A stretch of 64,000 nucleotides of DNA from Anaerolineae bacterium (GTDB lineage: Bacteria > Chloroflexota > Anaerolineae > Promineifilales > Promineifilaceae): NCBI GenBank assembly GCA_030425205.1, contig JAUIAP010000018.1, positions 62,001-126,000 on the forward strand, in the 5' to 3' direction. Under the pieces are notes generated by a model. The model ran no database searches. It was not told the origin of the DNA and saw only the letters and a program-made list of their open reading frames with translations. Shown here one piece after another: positions 34,940-45,200 of the stretch. Numbering within the stretch: the first letter of the stretch is position 1; the number at the start of each line of letters is the position of its first letter. The translations under genes were made by a program, and so were the position numbers.

Positions 34940-36667
34940 ATGGACTCTATCCCACTAGACATCCCCATCACCGACAAAAACTACGGATTTGTCATTGACA
35001 ACCGCAAATGTATCGGCTGCCACGCCTGTTCTGTGGCGTGTAAGTCAGAAAATGAAGTGCCGCTGAGCGTCAATCGGACGTGGGTGAAGTACGTCGAAAC
35101 GGGGGTGTTTCCCAATTCGCGTCGCCACTTTCAAGTGACGCGCTGCAACCACTGTGCCAATCCGCCCTGCGTTCGCATCTGCCCGACACAGGCGATGTAT
35201 CAGCGCAGCGATGGGATTGTCGAGTTTGACAACAAGCACTGTATTGGCTGCAAGGCGTGTTTGCAAGCGTGTCCCTACGATGCGATCTACATCGACCCCG
35301 ACAGCGGCACGGCGGCAAAGTGCCACTACTGCGCCCACCGTACAGAGGTTGGGCTTGAGCCAGCATGTGTCGTCGTTTGCCCCGAACACGCGATTATTTC
35401 GGGCGACATGAACGACCCGACGACCGAAATCTCCCACCTATTAGCAACACAAAAAGTGAGCGTTCGCAAGCCCGAACAAGGCACTGCGCCCAAGTTGTTC
35501 TACATCAACGGCAACGACGTTTCGATGCACCCGACAGCGACGGAGCGCGTGCCTGAGACGTTTATGTGGGCGGACGCAATGCCATTACATGGAAATCGGG
35601 GAATGGAGAACGGGGAACGGGGAACGGTTATTGGAGAGAGTGGTCAGTTACGCGCTCCTTCAACGAGAGACCTGCCAGTTCATTCAAACGGGACGGCGTT
35701 GCGGCCTGTTGGAACACAAGGGCAACCGAGCGGTGGACCGATTCAAATTGGAGATGGTCGCATGGCGGAGCAGATGGTGCAGGTTGCGTACAACGCACAG
35801 CATCACATTCCGTGGCACTGGCCTGTTCCCACCTATTTGGTGACAAAGGGAATTGGTGCGGGCGTGTTTATGCTGTTAGTTGCCATTCATTTTTTGACAG
35901 ATGTCGGGACGGCTCCACGCATCAGCATCGTCAATTCGACAATGGGCTTCCTATCCTTACTGTTTATCGGTTTAACGACGGGGCTATTGGTTTACGATTT
36001 AGAACGACCAGAGCGCTTTTTGAAAATTTTGTTGCGTCCGCAATGGAAGAGCTGGCTTACACGCGGTGCTGTTTTGTTAATTGGGTTTACTATTTTGGCG
36101 GGTGTTTGGTGGCTGCTTGAGATGGGGGATTTGTTGTTTTCATGGAGCTGGGTTGGGGCGATTCGGCCGATTTTCCTCATCCTCATCTTCCCCTTCGCCA
36201 TCGGCGTTGCGATCTACACCGCCTTTCTCTTTGCCCAAGCTGAAGGGCGCGATCTTTGGCAAAGTCCATTGCTGCCCGTTCATCTACTAATCCAAGCGTT
36301 GTTGGTAGGTAGCGGAACCTTCTTAATTGTTGAACCCTTGATGGATTTCCCCGTTGCTATCCTGCAACTGATTCGCACAACGTTTATTGCGATGATTTTC
36401 GTAGACCTGCTTGTCATGTTTGCAGGTGAATTCACCATCCCACACGCTAGCGAAGTCGCCGCACGCGCCGCACACGAAATCACACATGGCCGCTATAAAA
36501 ATCACTTCTGGACGGGCAGCATTTTAATTGGGCATATCGTTCCGTTTGTGTTGGTGCTGTTCGGGATTCCCATGCTTGGGGTCGTTGCAGGCGTTTGCAC
36601 AATTGTGGGACTTTTCTTGTATGAATATGCGTTTGTGATGGCCCCGCAGGAGATTCCAAACAGTTAG
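34940..36667 (+). CDS. Fused four-cluster ferredoxin and NrfD membrane subunit
   Basis: 575 residues. Residues 1-200 are a DMSO-reductase-type electron-transfer subunit with four Cys motifs (CIGCHACSVAC, CNHCANPPCVRIC, CIGCKACLQAC, CHYCAHR), each expected to hold a [4Fe-4S] cluster. A linker of about 70 residues follows. Then an NrfD-type membrane domain (about 290-570) has eight helices for quinone exchange. Most organisms encode these as two subunits. The linker is partly coded by GGGGAAC heptamers. No Tat signal, so the Fe-S domain faces the cytoplasm. With the next gene it forms a SoeABC/PsrABC-like complex. Confidence 0.9.
   Translation: MDSIPLDIPITDKNYGFVIDNRKCIGCHACSVACKSENEVPLSVNRTWVKYVETGVFPNSRRHFQVTRCNHCANPPCVRICPTQAMYQRSDGIVEFDNKHCIGCKACLQACPYDAIYIDPDSGTAAKCHYCAHRTEVGLEPACVVVCPEHAIISGDMNDPTTEISHLLATQKVSVRKPEQGTAPKLFYINGNDVSMHPTATERVPETFMWADAMPLHGNRGMENGERGTVIGESGQLRAPSTRDLPVHSNGTALRPVGTQGQPSGGPIQIGDGRMAEQMVQVAYNAQHHIPWHWPVPTYLVTKGIGAGVFMLLVAIHFLTDVGTAPRISIVNSTMGFLSLLFIGLTTGLLVYDLERPERFLKILLRPQWKSWLTRGAVLLIGFTILAGVWWLLEMGDLLFSWSWVGAIRPIFLILIFPFAIGVAIYTAFLFAQAEGRDLWQSPLLPVHLLIQALLVGSGTFLIVEPLMDFPVAILQLIRTTFIAMIFVDLLVMFAGEFTIPHASEVAARAAHEITHGRYKNHFWTGSILIGHIVPFVLVLFGIPMLGVVAGVCTIVGLFLYEYAFVMAPQEIPNS
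35598..35625 (+). repeat. GGGGAAC heptamer array in the linker of the Fe-S/NrfD gene
   Basis: Four tandem heptamers (GGGGAAT, GGAGAAC, then two GGGGAAC), read in frame as part of the interdomain linker (NGERG). No inverted partner arm was found nearby, so this may be half of an element. Confidence 0.75.
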
Positions 36668-36682
36668 TTGGGCAGAATCAAT

Positions 36683-39658
36683 ATGAGCAATCAAAAATCA
36701 CTCGGCAACTTCCTCAAAACAATGCTCCGGCTAGGTGCGCCTGAAACGCCGCGCCCTGAACCGACAGGCATTACCAACGTGGCAGGAACCGACCTACCAT
36801 CGTTTGCCAATGTCAAGATGATTCCCGTCAAGCAACCCGATGGGCGGTTGACAAACTATCCGCCCGTTGAACATTGGGATGATTGGGTCGAATATGACGG
36901 TAAAAGCTGGCCTGAAAAGGTGGCGCGCCGCTATATGCTTGTGCCGACCGTTTGCTTCAACTGCGAGAGCGCATGTGGGTTACTGGCGTATATCGACAAG
37001 ACGACACTTGAGATTAAAAAGTTTGAAGGCAACCCGACTCATCCCGGCAGCCGTGGGCGCAACTGTGCCAAAGGCCCTGCAACCCACAACCAGATTTACG
37101 ACCCGGAACGCATTTTGTATCCGCTCAAGCGCGTCGGCGAACGAGGTGAAGGCAAGTGGAAACGCATTACGTGGGAAGAGGCGTTGAGTGAAATTGCGGA
37201 GAAAATGCGAGCCAGTCGAGAAAGGCGCAAAGATGGCATCATGTATCACGTTGGCCGTCCAGGTGAAGATGGCTACACCAATCGCGCCATCAGTGCATGG
37301 GGTGTGGACGGACACAACAGCCATACAAACATCTGCTCCGCTGGCGCACGGGCCGGCTACTTTATGTGGGCGGGGTTTGATCGCCCGTCACCCGACTACG
37401 CTAACGCCCGCGTCATACTGCTGATTTCTAGCCATCTTGAAACAGGTCACTACTTCAACCCGCACGCCCAGCGCATCATCGAAGGCAAAATGGATGGCGC
37501 AAAGATCATCACGCTCGACCCGCGCCTCTCTAACACCGCCAGCATGAGCGATGTCTGGCTCCCCACGTGGCCGGGCAGCGAACAAACATTCCTCCTCGCC
37601 ATCGCCAACTATCTGATCCAAAACGATCTCTACAATAAAGAATTTGTACGTCGCTGGGTCAACTGGGAGGCAACGTTGCTGGCGATTGCGGATTTACGAT
37701 TGACGATTGACGATGCCGCATTACGCGACGAAATCGTAAATCGTAAATCCCAAATCGTAAATGGAACAGCCGAATTTGATCTTTTCCACCGCGTTCTAGC
37801 ATCCCTCTACGCCGATTTTACGTTTGAGCGTGCAGCCGAAGAGTGTCAGGTGCCGATTGAGCGGATTGCGGAGGCAGCGCGTTATATCGGGGAATGTGGT
37901 GATAAGTTGGCGGCGCATACGTGGCGCAGCGCGAGTATTGGCAACTTGGGTGGCTGGCAGGTGGCGCGTTGTCTTTACTTTTTGAACGTATTGACGGGCA
38001 GTGTTGGGACAAAGGGTGGCACGAACGCCAATAGCTGGAGCAAATTTGTGCCAAAGCCATTCAAAACACCGCCAGCAAATGACGCATGGAACGAGCTGCA
38101 TTTGCCGCACGAATGGCCGTTTGCGTTCTACGAGATGAGCTTTCTGTTGCCGCACTTTTTGGAGGAGGGGCGCGGTGATGTCGATGTCTATTTCACGCGC
38201 GTCTACAACCCAATGTGGATCAACCCCGATGGGTTTATGTGGTTGAAGGCGTTGCGCGATGAGGAGAAGATCAAGTGTCACGTTGCGCTCACCCCGACGT
38301 GGAACGAATCGGCGTGGTTTGCCGATTATGTGTTGCCGATGGGTCACGCGGGAGAGCGGCACGACCTGATGAGTCAGGAGACGCACAGTGGACAGTGGAT
38401 CGCGTTCCGGCAGCCCGTGCGCCGTGTGGCGATGGAGAAGTTGGGACATCAGATTAAGTATACGTATGAGGCAAATCCCGGTGAGGTATGGGAAGAGAAC
38501 GAGTGGTGGATCGAGCTTTCGGTGCGGATGGATCCCGATGGCAAGTTGGGCATTCGACAGTGGTTTGAAAGCCCCTATCGTGAAGGCGAGATCGTCACCG
38601 TCTCTGAATACTATCAGTGGATTTTTGAAAATAGCGTGCCGGGATTGCCTGAGAAATCGGCCGAAGAGGGGCTGACCCCGCTTGAGTTTATGCGCAAGTA
38701 CGGGGCGTTTGAGGTGGTGGCGAATAACTATGTACCGTATGAAAAGGAGTCGTCGAACGGCGTGTTCATTGATGATGAACAAAAGGTCGGATTCGGTACC
38801 CCAAGCAAAAAGCTCGAATTTTTCAGCCCGACCCTGCACGATTGGGGCTGGACTGAGCGTGATTACACAATTCCCTACCCGCTGAAAAGCCATGTCCATC
38901 CCGATAATATCGACATCAGCAAAGGCGAAATGTTATTGCTGCCAAACTTCCGCTTGCCGACGTTGATCCATACGCGCAGTGCCAATGCGAAATGGCTCTA
39001 TGAAATTTCGCACAAGAATCCTGTTTGGATCAATCCGCTTGATGCGCAGCGTCTGGATGTGAAGTCGGGTGACCTGCTGCGGGTTGAAACGGAGATTGGC
39101 TACTTTATCGATAAGGCTTGGGTCACGGAAGGGATCAAGCCGGGCATCATTGCGATGAGCCATCATTTGGGACGCTGGCGGTTGCAGGATGGGCAAGGGA
39201 TTGGTGCAGGAATGTCGAGCAAGGTTGCGCTCGGCGAAAATGGATCGCAGCATCAGCTTAATATTTTGGAAGGAGGACGCGCATGGAAGACGTTTGACCC
39301 CGATACGAGCCGCGTCTGGTGGAAGGATGTCGGTGTGCATCAAAATTTGACCCATGCGGTGCATCCCGATCCTGTCAGCGGGCATCATTGCTGGCTGCAA
39401 AAGGCGATCAACGTTCGCAAGGCTGCACCCAATGAAAAACACGGCGATGTGTGGGTTGACACGGAGAAGTCGATGCAGGTCTATCGGGAGTGGCTCGCAC
39501 TGGCGCGCAGTGCGGTTGAGCATAGCCCGAATGGGGAGCGGCGACCATTTTGGTTGAAGCGACCCCTCAAGCCTGTGCGCGCGGCCTATGCGTTGCCTGA
39601 AATGCCTTTCGGCCGAAATTCACAACCCATCAAGCGCGACCTAGCTCCTGCCGATTGA
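36683..39658 (+). CDS. Molybdopterin oxidoreductase catalytic subunit (SoeA/PsrA-like)
   Basis: 991 residues from the ATG at 36683; a TTG 15 bases earlier is less likely. DMSO-reductase superfamily: the N-terminal [4Fe-4S] motif is CFNCESAC then NCAKG, followed by bis-MGD domains and a C-terminal beta-barrel. There is no Tat signal, so the enzyme is predicted cytoplasmic, as in the sulfite dehydrogenase SoeA rather than exported polysulfide or thiosulfate reductases. Residues about 334-361 are coded by a heptamer-array insertion. Neighbours (TusA-like, persulfide dioxygenase-rhodanese, TorD-like) support sulfur metabolism. Sulfite as substrate is inference. Confidence 0.85.
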   Translation: MSNQKSLGNFLKTMLRLGAPETPRPEPTGITNVAGTDLPSFANVKMIPVKQPDGRLTNYPPVEHWDDWVEYDGKSWPEKVARRYMLVPTVCFNCESACGLLAYIDKTTLEIKKFEGNPTHPGSRGRNCAKGPATHNQIYDPERILYPLKRVGERGEGKWKRITWEEALSEIAEKMRASRERRKDGIMYHVGRPGEDGYTNRAISAWGVDGHNSHTNICSAGARAGYFMWAGFDRPSPDYANARVILLISSHLETGHYFNPHAQRIIEGKMDGAKIITLDPRLSNTASMSDVWLPTWPGSEQTFLLAIANYLIQNDLYNKEFVRRWVNWEATLLAIADLRLTIDDAALRDEIVNRKSQIVNGTAEFDLFHRVLASLYADFTFERAAEECQVPIERIAEAARYIGECGDKLAAHTWRSASIGNLGGWQVARCLYFLNVLTGSVGTKGGTNANSWSKFVPKPFKTPPANDAWNELHLPHEWPFAFYEMSFLLPHFLEEGRGDVDVYFTRVYNPMWINPDGFMWLKALRDEEKIKCHVALTPTWNESAWFADYVLPMGHAGERHDLMSQETHSGQWIAFRQPVRRVAMEKLGHQIKYTYEANPGEVWEENEWWIELSVRMDPDGKLGIRQWFESPYREGEIVTVSEYYQWIFENSVPGLPEKSAEEGLTPLEFMRKYGAFEVVANNYVPYEKESSNGVFIDDEQKVGFGTPSKKLEFFSPTLHDWGWTERDYTIPYPLKSHVHPDNIDISKGEMLLLPNFRLPTLIHTRSANAKWLYEISHKNPVWINPLDAQRLDVKSGDLLRVETEIGYFIDKAWVTEGIKPGIIAMSHHLGRWRLQDGQGIGAGMSSKVALGENGSQHQLNILEGGRAWKTFDPDTSRVWWKDVGVHQNLTHAVHPDPVSGHHCWLQKAINVRKAAPNEKHGDVWVDTEKSMQVYREWLALARSAVEHSPNGERRPFWLKRPLKPVRAAYALPEMPFGRNSQPIKRDLAPAD
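37684..37763 (+). repeat. Inverted heptamer array inside the molybdoenzyme gene
   Basis: Four heptamers GATTGCG, GATTTAC, GATTGAC, GATTGAC (37684-37711) face four inverted ones built on GTAAATC (37736-37763). The reading frame stays open and gives an extra segment ending NRKSQIVNG. Same 4+4 design as the other arrays but a different heptamer. Confidence 0.85.
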
Positions 39659-39666
39659 GGGTGAAA

Positions 39667-39753
39667 ATGGACGAGCGAACCCTGACAAAACTGGTCATTA
39701 TCTTCTGTATTCTGCTTATTTTTGGGCTGGCAATTTGGCAAGGTGGCGGATAA
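39667..39753 (+). CDS. 28-residue single-pass membrane peptide
   Basis: A 28-residue frame starting MDERTLTK, then a continuous hydrophobic segment (VIIFCILLIFGLAIW) and a GGG end. It begins eight bases after the molybdoenzyme stop, with a good ribosome site (gaggg, six bases spacing). Position and translation signal suggest a real small subunit or assembly peptide of the complex. No homologue known to me; below normal gene-calling length. Confidence 0.6.
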   Translation: MDERTLTKLVIIFCILLIFGLAIWQGGG

Positions 39754-39871
39754 ATGGGTGGCGTTAAACACGCATCTTATTGTATCCTTGTGTGACCTGC
39801 AACGTGCATGGGAGTTGACGTGTTATCGTTGCGAAACGTCCGCACATCCCAAATGAATTGGAGCATTCCCA

Positions 39872-41278
39872 ATGTTACTCAAATACTTCTACGACAAAGA
39901 GCTCGCACACGCTTCATATATGGTCGGCTGCCAGAGAACGAATGAAGCCCTGATTATCGATCCTGCACGACACATTCAATCGTACTTAGAGACAGCAGAA
40001 CAAGAGGGAATGCGCATCGTGGCGGCGGCCGACACGCACATCCATGCCGACTATGTTTCGGGTGCACGCGAACTGGCCGAGCGAGTTGGCGCAAAGCTCT
40101 ATGTCTCAGACGAGGGTGGGGAGGAGTGGCAGTACGAGTACGCGAGCCAATACGAGCATCAGAAAATTGTTGCAGGCGACAAATTTATGCTCGGCAATGT
40201 GCAGTTGGCAGTGCTGCACACGCCGGGACACACGCCAGAAAGCGTCAGCTATGTGTTGACTGATTTGGGTGGGGGCGCAAATCGGCCGATGGGGATTTTT
40301 ACAGGCGATTTTGTCTTTGTTGGCTCATTGGGGCGACCCGACCTATTGGAAGAGGCCGTCGGCGAGGTCGGTGCGGCACAGGCTGGCGCACGGGCAATGT
40401 TCAACTCCGTCAAACGTTTTAAGCAGTTGCCCGATTATCTGCAAGTTTGGCCCGCACATGGGGCGGGGTCATCGTGTGGCAAGGGGTTGGGAGCCGTGCC
40501 GTCGAGTACGGTTGGCTATGAAAAGTTGTTCAATCCGATGTTGGGTTATGAGCGGGAGGAAGCATTTGTTGCCGCACTGCTCGACGGACAACCTGAAGCC
40601 CCGAAATACTATGCGCAAATGAAACAGGTCAACCGCAAGGGGCCAAAGGTATTGGGGGAAGTTGCCATGCCAGAACAGCTATCGGCCGAAAATCTCCCCG
40701 ATCTTCTCGCCAAAAACGCCTTCGTCATCGATACCAACAATCACAACCATTTCGCCGCGGGACACGTTCCCGGCACAATCAATATTACAATGGGCAACCT
40801 CGCCACATGGACAGGTTGGTTTGTGAACTATGCCAAACCCGTCTACCTGATCGTTGCAGCAAACGAGTTGGCGCGTGCCGTGCGGATCTTGCACGAGATT
40901 GGTGTCGATGAGATCGCCGGTTATTTTGTCGCTGACGAAGTTGTAGCGGCTGGACTGAACACAGAAAGCTATCGCATCATGCCAGCCGCTGAATTGGCTG
41001 ACCCGATCTTGCAAGGGGAGGTAACACTGATTGACGTTCGCGCACAAACGGAGTGGGATGAGGGGCATCTACCGCACGCCGAACATATTATGTTGGGCTA
41101 TTTGCGCGAACGTGCAGATGAAGTTGTCAACGTTAAACCGATTGTCGTGCAGTGTCGTTCTGGCAATCGCTCTGCATTGGCCGCAAGCATCTTACAGGCG
41201 GCTGGTGCAAAACAGGTTATCAATATGGCGGGTGGCTATCGAGATTGGAGGCAGGCTGGATTGCCTGTTGAAAAATAG
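39872..41278 (+). CDS. Persulfide dioxygenase-like MBL protein with two rhodanese domains
   Basis: 468 residues. The metallo-beta-lactamase part (1-255) carries THIHADYVSG and HTPGHTPES with TGDFVFVGSLGRPDL, as in ETHE1/CstB-type persulfide dioxygenases that turn glutathione or CoA persulfide into sulfite. Two rhodanese domains follow. The first lacks the catalytic cysteine (VYLIVAANELA); the second has CRSGNRS and should be active. Ribosome site ttggag. It lies between the molybdoenzyme and its chaperone. A route from persulfide to sulfite, then oxidation by the molybdoenzyme, is a coherent inference. Confidence 0.87.
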   Translation: MLLKYFYDKELAHASYMVGCQRTNEALIIDPARHIQSYLETAEQEGMRIVAAADTHIHADYVSGARELAERVGAKLYVSDEGGEEWQYEYASQYEHQKIVAGDKFMLGNVQLAVLHTPGHTPESVSYVLTDLGGGANRPMGIFTGDFVFVGSLGRPDLLEEAVGEVGAAQAGARAMFNSVKRFKQLPDYLQVWPAHGAGSSCGKGLGAVPSSTVGYEKLFNPMLGYEREEAFVAALLDGQPEAPKYYAQMKQVNRKGPKVLGEVAMPEQLSAENLPDLLAKNAFVIDTNNHNHFAAGHVPGTINITMGNLATWTGWFVNYAKPVYLIVAANELARAVRILHEIGVDEIAGYFVADEVVAAGLNTESYRIMPAAELADPILQGEVTLIDVRAQTEWDEGHLPHAEHIMLGYLRERADEVVNVKPIVVQCRSGNRSALAASILQAAGAKQVINMAGGYRDWRQAGLPVEK

Positions 41279-41280
41279 AA

Positions 41281-42210
41281 ATGACGACTTTATCTCCGCA
41301 AGAAAACGCGATGGCGCGTCATGCGTCCTACATGCTGCTCGCACGGTTGCTGCGCGAGCCGATTTCGGCCGAAATCGAATCCTACCTCACCGCCATCCCC
41401 GAACTCACCCCATCCTACCTTTGCCCCGATGATGCGAAAATTGCCCATCAACAGCTCTTTGGTTTTGATCTCTTTCCGCACGAGAGCATCTTTCGCGACA
41501 GTAGCGGCCTCATCGGTGGGGCTACTGCCGATCAGGTGATTATGCAGTATCAGCAGGGCGGTTTCCGCTGGCATGGCGAGCCGGATCATATTGCCAACGA
41601 GCTGGCATTTCTGGCATTTCTAACAGGCGCGGAGACGGACGCATTTGAAGATGATAAGCCAATCATTGCCGCTCGGATGCGTCAGTTGCAAGGTGACTTT
41701 TTGCAAGCGCACCTGCTGCAATGGTTGCCGCCATTTGTGGTCGCCGTTCAGCGCAATGGCGACCCCTTTTATCAGGCCGTCGCCACGCTGCTTTGGCAAC
41801 TGGTTAGCGATCACGCCGAGCAGTCAATCACCCCATTTGTTGCTGCCCCACAACCAAAAGCACCCGATCTGACCGATTCTGAGACGGCATTGAAGACAAT
41901 CGGCCGATTTCTCACCTCCCCGCACGAGTCTGGCTGGTGGTTGAGTGGGACGGAGATGGGCGAGATCAGCCGCGCACTCAACCTGCCGCGCGGCTTCGGC
42001 GGGCGCATCCAGACGATGATGAACCTCTTTCGCTCTGCATCGCAGTTTGATGGGGCGGTTGCACTATTGGCCGCGTTGCAAGCACGGGCCGAAACGTGGC
42101 AAGCTGCCTATCGCGCATTGGACAACCGCACAATTACCGCTGCATGGCAACAGCGTTTGACGACGACGATTGAACTGTTAGAACAGATGCAGCTGCAAGT
42201 TCAGTCATGA
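41281..42210 (+). CDS. TorD/DmsD-like molybdoenzyme chaperone
   Basis: 309 residues, nearly all helical, with the family pattern FDLFPHESIF in the first third and DHIANELAFLAFLTG in the middle. TorD-family proteins hold the apo-molybdoenzyme for cofactor insertion. The C-terminal third is longer than usual (typical length about 200), containing a second helical region of unknown role. The start lies two bases after the stop of the dioxygenase gene. The expected client is the molybdoenzyme at 36683. Confidence 0.82.
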   Translation: MTTLSPQENAMARHASYMLLARLLREPISAEIESYLTAIPELTPSYLCPDDAKIAHQQLFGFDLFPHESIFRDSSGLIGGATADQVIMQYQQGGFRWHGEPDHIANELAFLAFLTGAETDAFEDDKPIIAARMRQLQGDFLQAHLLQWLPPFVVAVQRNGDPFYQAVATLLWQLVSDHAEQSITPFVAAPQPKAPDLTDSETALKTIGRFLTSPHESGWWLSGTEMGEISRALNLPRGFGGRIQTMMNLFRSASQFDGAVALLAALQARAETWQAAYRALDNRTITAAWQQRLTTTIELLEQMQLQVQS

Positions 42211-42275
42211 TCGGCACGGTGCGCCCGCTGTCTATTCACCTGTGAAGCAGTGGCTCAAGCATGAATGACCCAAGC

Positions 42276-45200
42276 TTATGTCCCGTTATACAGCATGGGT
42301 AGCGCAAACGTCTCGTCATAGCCGCCCGCCGAGACGTCAAGCGTAATGTCGAGACCGTTGTTGCTGGCGGTGAGTTGCAAATCGGCCGAAACGCCCCCAC
42401 TCGCCAACTGATCCCAATCTGGGTTGCTAAAGTCGGGAACCTCCACCGTCACTGCTGGTGTGGTGATGCACTCCGTTTTGAAGAAGGGGCCATCGGGCAG
42501 CGGTGGCGGCAGAATCGGCACTTTGGCGCACGCCGTCATCGCTGGCACAACCTCCACCTCGACCCTATCTGGCGTTGCGATCCACGCCTTCACGCCCAGC
42601 GCACCCCCCGCATCGAGCAAGAACTGCGAACTGTTGCGCGTCATGTGCATGTCAAGATCGGCATCCATCGTCACCTTGAACAGCTCCGCGTCAGCGATTT
42701 CGAGCGTCCAACTGTCGTGATATTCGACGGCGATGTGTAGGTCGAGATCGGCCGAATCTGTCCCAATCGTCCCCGTCGCTTCCCCGCGCAGTTTGGTTAC
42801 GCCGTTGTCTTTGAACGTCACCTCCCCGCTAAAATTGAGGACGTTGGCGGCAAATTGGCTGTTGCCAGCGAGTGCATTTGTCCAGAGGTCGCCCGCGATG
42901 AGGCGGAAATCGCCCGTGAGGATGAGGGAATATCGGCCGATAACCAGCTCCAAATTTGCATACCCATTGAGAAAGACGTTATTCGGCGCACTCAACATCC
43001 CCGCCAGCTTTAGCTCGGCAATGTCCCACACGTTGACGACGCACCCCGTCAGCAACGTCGGCGCGTTTGGCACAACATAATCGCCCGAACTTTGGCGCAG
43101 CAAATCGCCAATACTCAGCGCACCGTGAATCCCGCCGTCTGGTTTGATGACGTACTCAGGCCGCGCAAAAATCGACTTTTGATAGGAGTCGGGGACGAGC
43201 GTCACGTCATGCACCCATGCCGCTTCCGCCGCCGTGCGCGGGCGCGTCACGATGCGTTCCTGCACAGCGAGACGGGCGCGAATCAGCGTCGGTTTTTTGG
43301 GCGTTTCGGGAATGTCCGCAATCAGCCACGTCGGCAATTCATAGCTTTCGACCACGTTTTGCCCATCCAGCAACAGCAGTTGATACCGTCCCGCAAAGCG
43401 TTGCACTTTGTAGAGCGGCGCGGCGTGTGCGACTGGCACGGCGAACGTGTTGCCGCTGGGATGGGGCTTGCTGTGAATCTCATAGCCGACCATCTCTTCG
43501 ATGGTGTCCACGTCGTCAGCGGGTTTGGCGGGTTTGATCGTGCCGCTGATCAGGCGTTGGGTCAGCAAGCCATGAAAGACATTCATCGCCACTGGCTTGT
43601 TCGTCATCTTTGCCCGCGTTGCCAAACGTGTTGTCAGCAAATTGGCTAGACTCGCCTCATCGAGTTGCAACAGCGGCAGCTCATCTAGTGAGTCGATGCG
43701 TTTACCTTGCGGCACGATGATCTCGCGGGCAATACAGCCGATAAGCTGCCGATGCAGGGCGGGTGCTTCCCCGCGCTTGAGCAGCGTGCCGCGCTTTTCA
43801 AGAGTGAGGGCGGGTTCAAGGCACGCCTCGATCCCTTTTATCACCTGCTCGATGCGTCTTGCTGGCAGCACTTTTTTATAGACGGCGAGTCGCTCATTGG
43901 CCTTGAGCAGCGTCACCTTTCTTTTATAAGAGGCTCGCACAACGGCCTTGACGATTTGGGCTGCCAACTCAGTTTGTGATGCGCCAGTTCGTAGTTCATA
44001 GCGATTAAGAACGGTCGAGACGATCTTTCCAAACTCTGTCTGTAACACCTTTAGCTGGCCGCTGTGCAGTGCGCCGATCTGTTTGCTGCCATCGATCCCT
44101 CGCGCCACTTTTGCGATCAGCTTTTCGATATCATCGCTGATTTCGCCAATCTCTGCCATTGACCAAAGCTTTTTGCGCTCATCTTTCGCCCGTATCTCCA
44201 TCGAAAGCAGTGGTTTCCAAATTGCGTTGAGCCATTGCGAAATCTGTTTTTGGCGACTCTGCTCAAACTGGATCGGTTTGAGGCGTGCGTCGCGCACAAT
44301 CGGGAAGAGCGCATTCGCTTTTTTGTGGGCGTAGAGCGTGAGATTTTCGGCCGAAAAATACCCCAACGGATTGCCCACATAGCGCAACGTCTGCTTCAGC
44401 GTCGCCATGAGCTGCCCCGTCTGATGGATCGCCACCCCTTGCACGACAATCGTGCGGCGGCTGCGCTTTGTCTCGGTGTTTCCGGCGACAACGCTCGTCA
44501 CCGTTGCGGTGACGGTGTACTGCCCCGCCGTGTTGAACGTGTGCGTCGGGGTGGGGGAGGTGATGCTGCTGCCGTCACCAAACTCCCACCGAACGCTGAT
44601 CGGTGGCGGGGTGGTCAGGATGTTAAACTGGACGGCAAGCGGGGCAGAGCCGGTGATTTTATCGGCCGAAATAAACTGCTCTGGCTGACTCGCCGCCAAC
44701 CCCTTTGGCTGCACGCGCTGCCCCTCATGATACAGCTTTAACTCCGCCAAAAACTCCTCTGGTGTCAGCACATAGAGCGAGCCGCTAAACTGAAAGCCGA
44801 GCAGATCGTAAGTCGCGGTCGGATGGTTGGCGGGTGGGAAGGCGAAACGCCGCGCTTCGACGGGGATCATCCGCACGATAGCGATCGGGTCATCGAGCAA
44901 ATTTTCCACGAGGTCGCTGCCATCTTCAATCGCTTGCTGTACCGCCTTGCCCATGCGAATCAAGCCGTTCAAAATGTCCACGACGTTGACCTCAAAAAAG
45001 AGATGCAGCGCGGGCAGGGGCCCCGTCAGCAGTTCGATTAGCGGCAACTTGGCGTTGATTTCCAGCGTTGCGTACATCACCTGTCGCAACTCAGAATGGT
45101 CGGGAATCGTCTCGGCAAACCCGCTCATCGCCAACGCCGCCAGCTCCATCATGCCCTGAATCGAGAGCGACGGCAGCGGGCGGCTAAAGCGAATGCCAAA

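Noticed and set aside
37796..38899. 367-residue open frame on the minus strand
   Set aside because: It lies entirely within the molybdoenzyme coding sequence on the opposite strand and has no domain motif or ribosome site. It is a shadow of a codon-biased gene.
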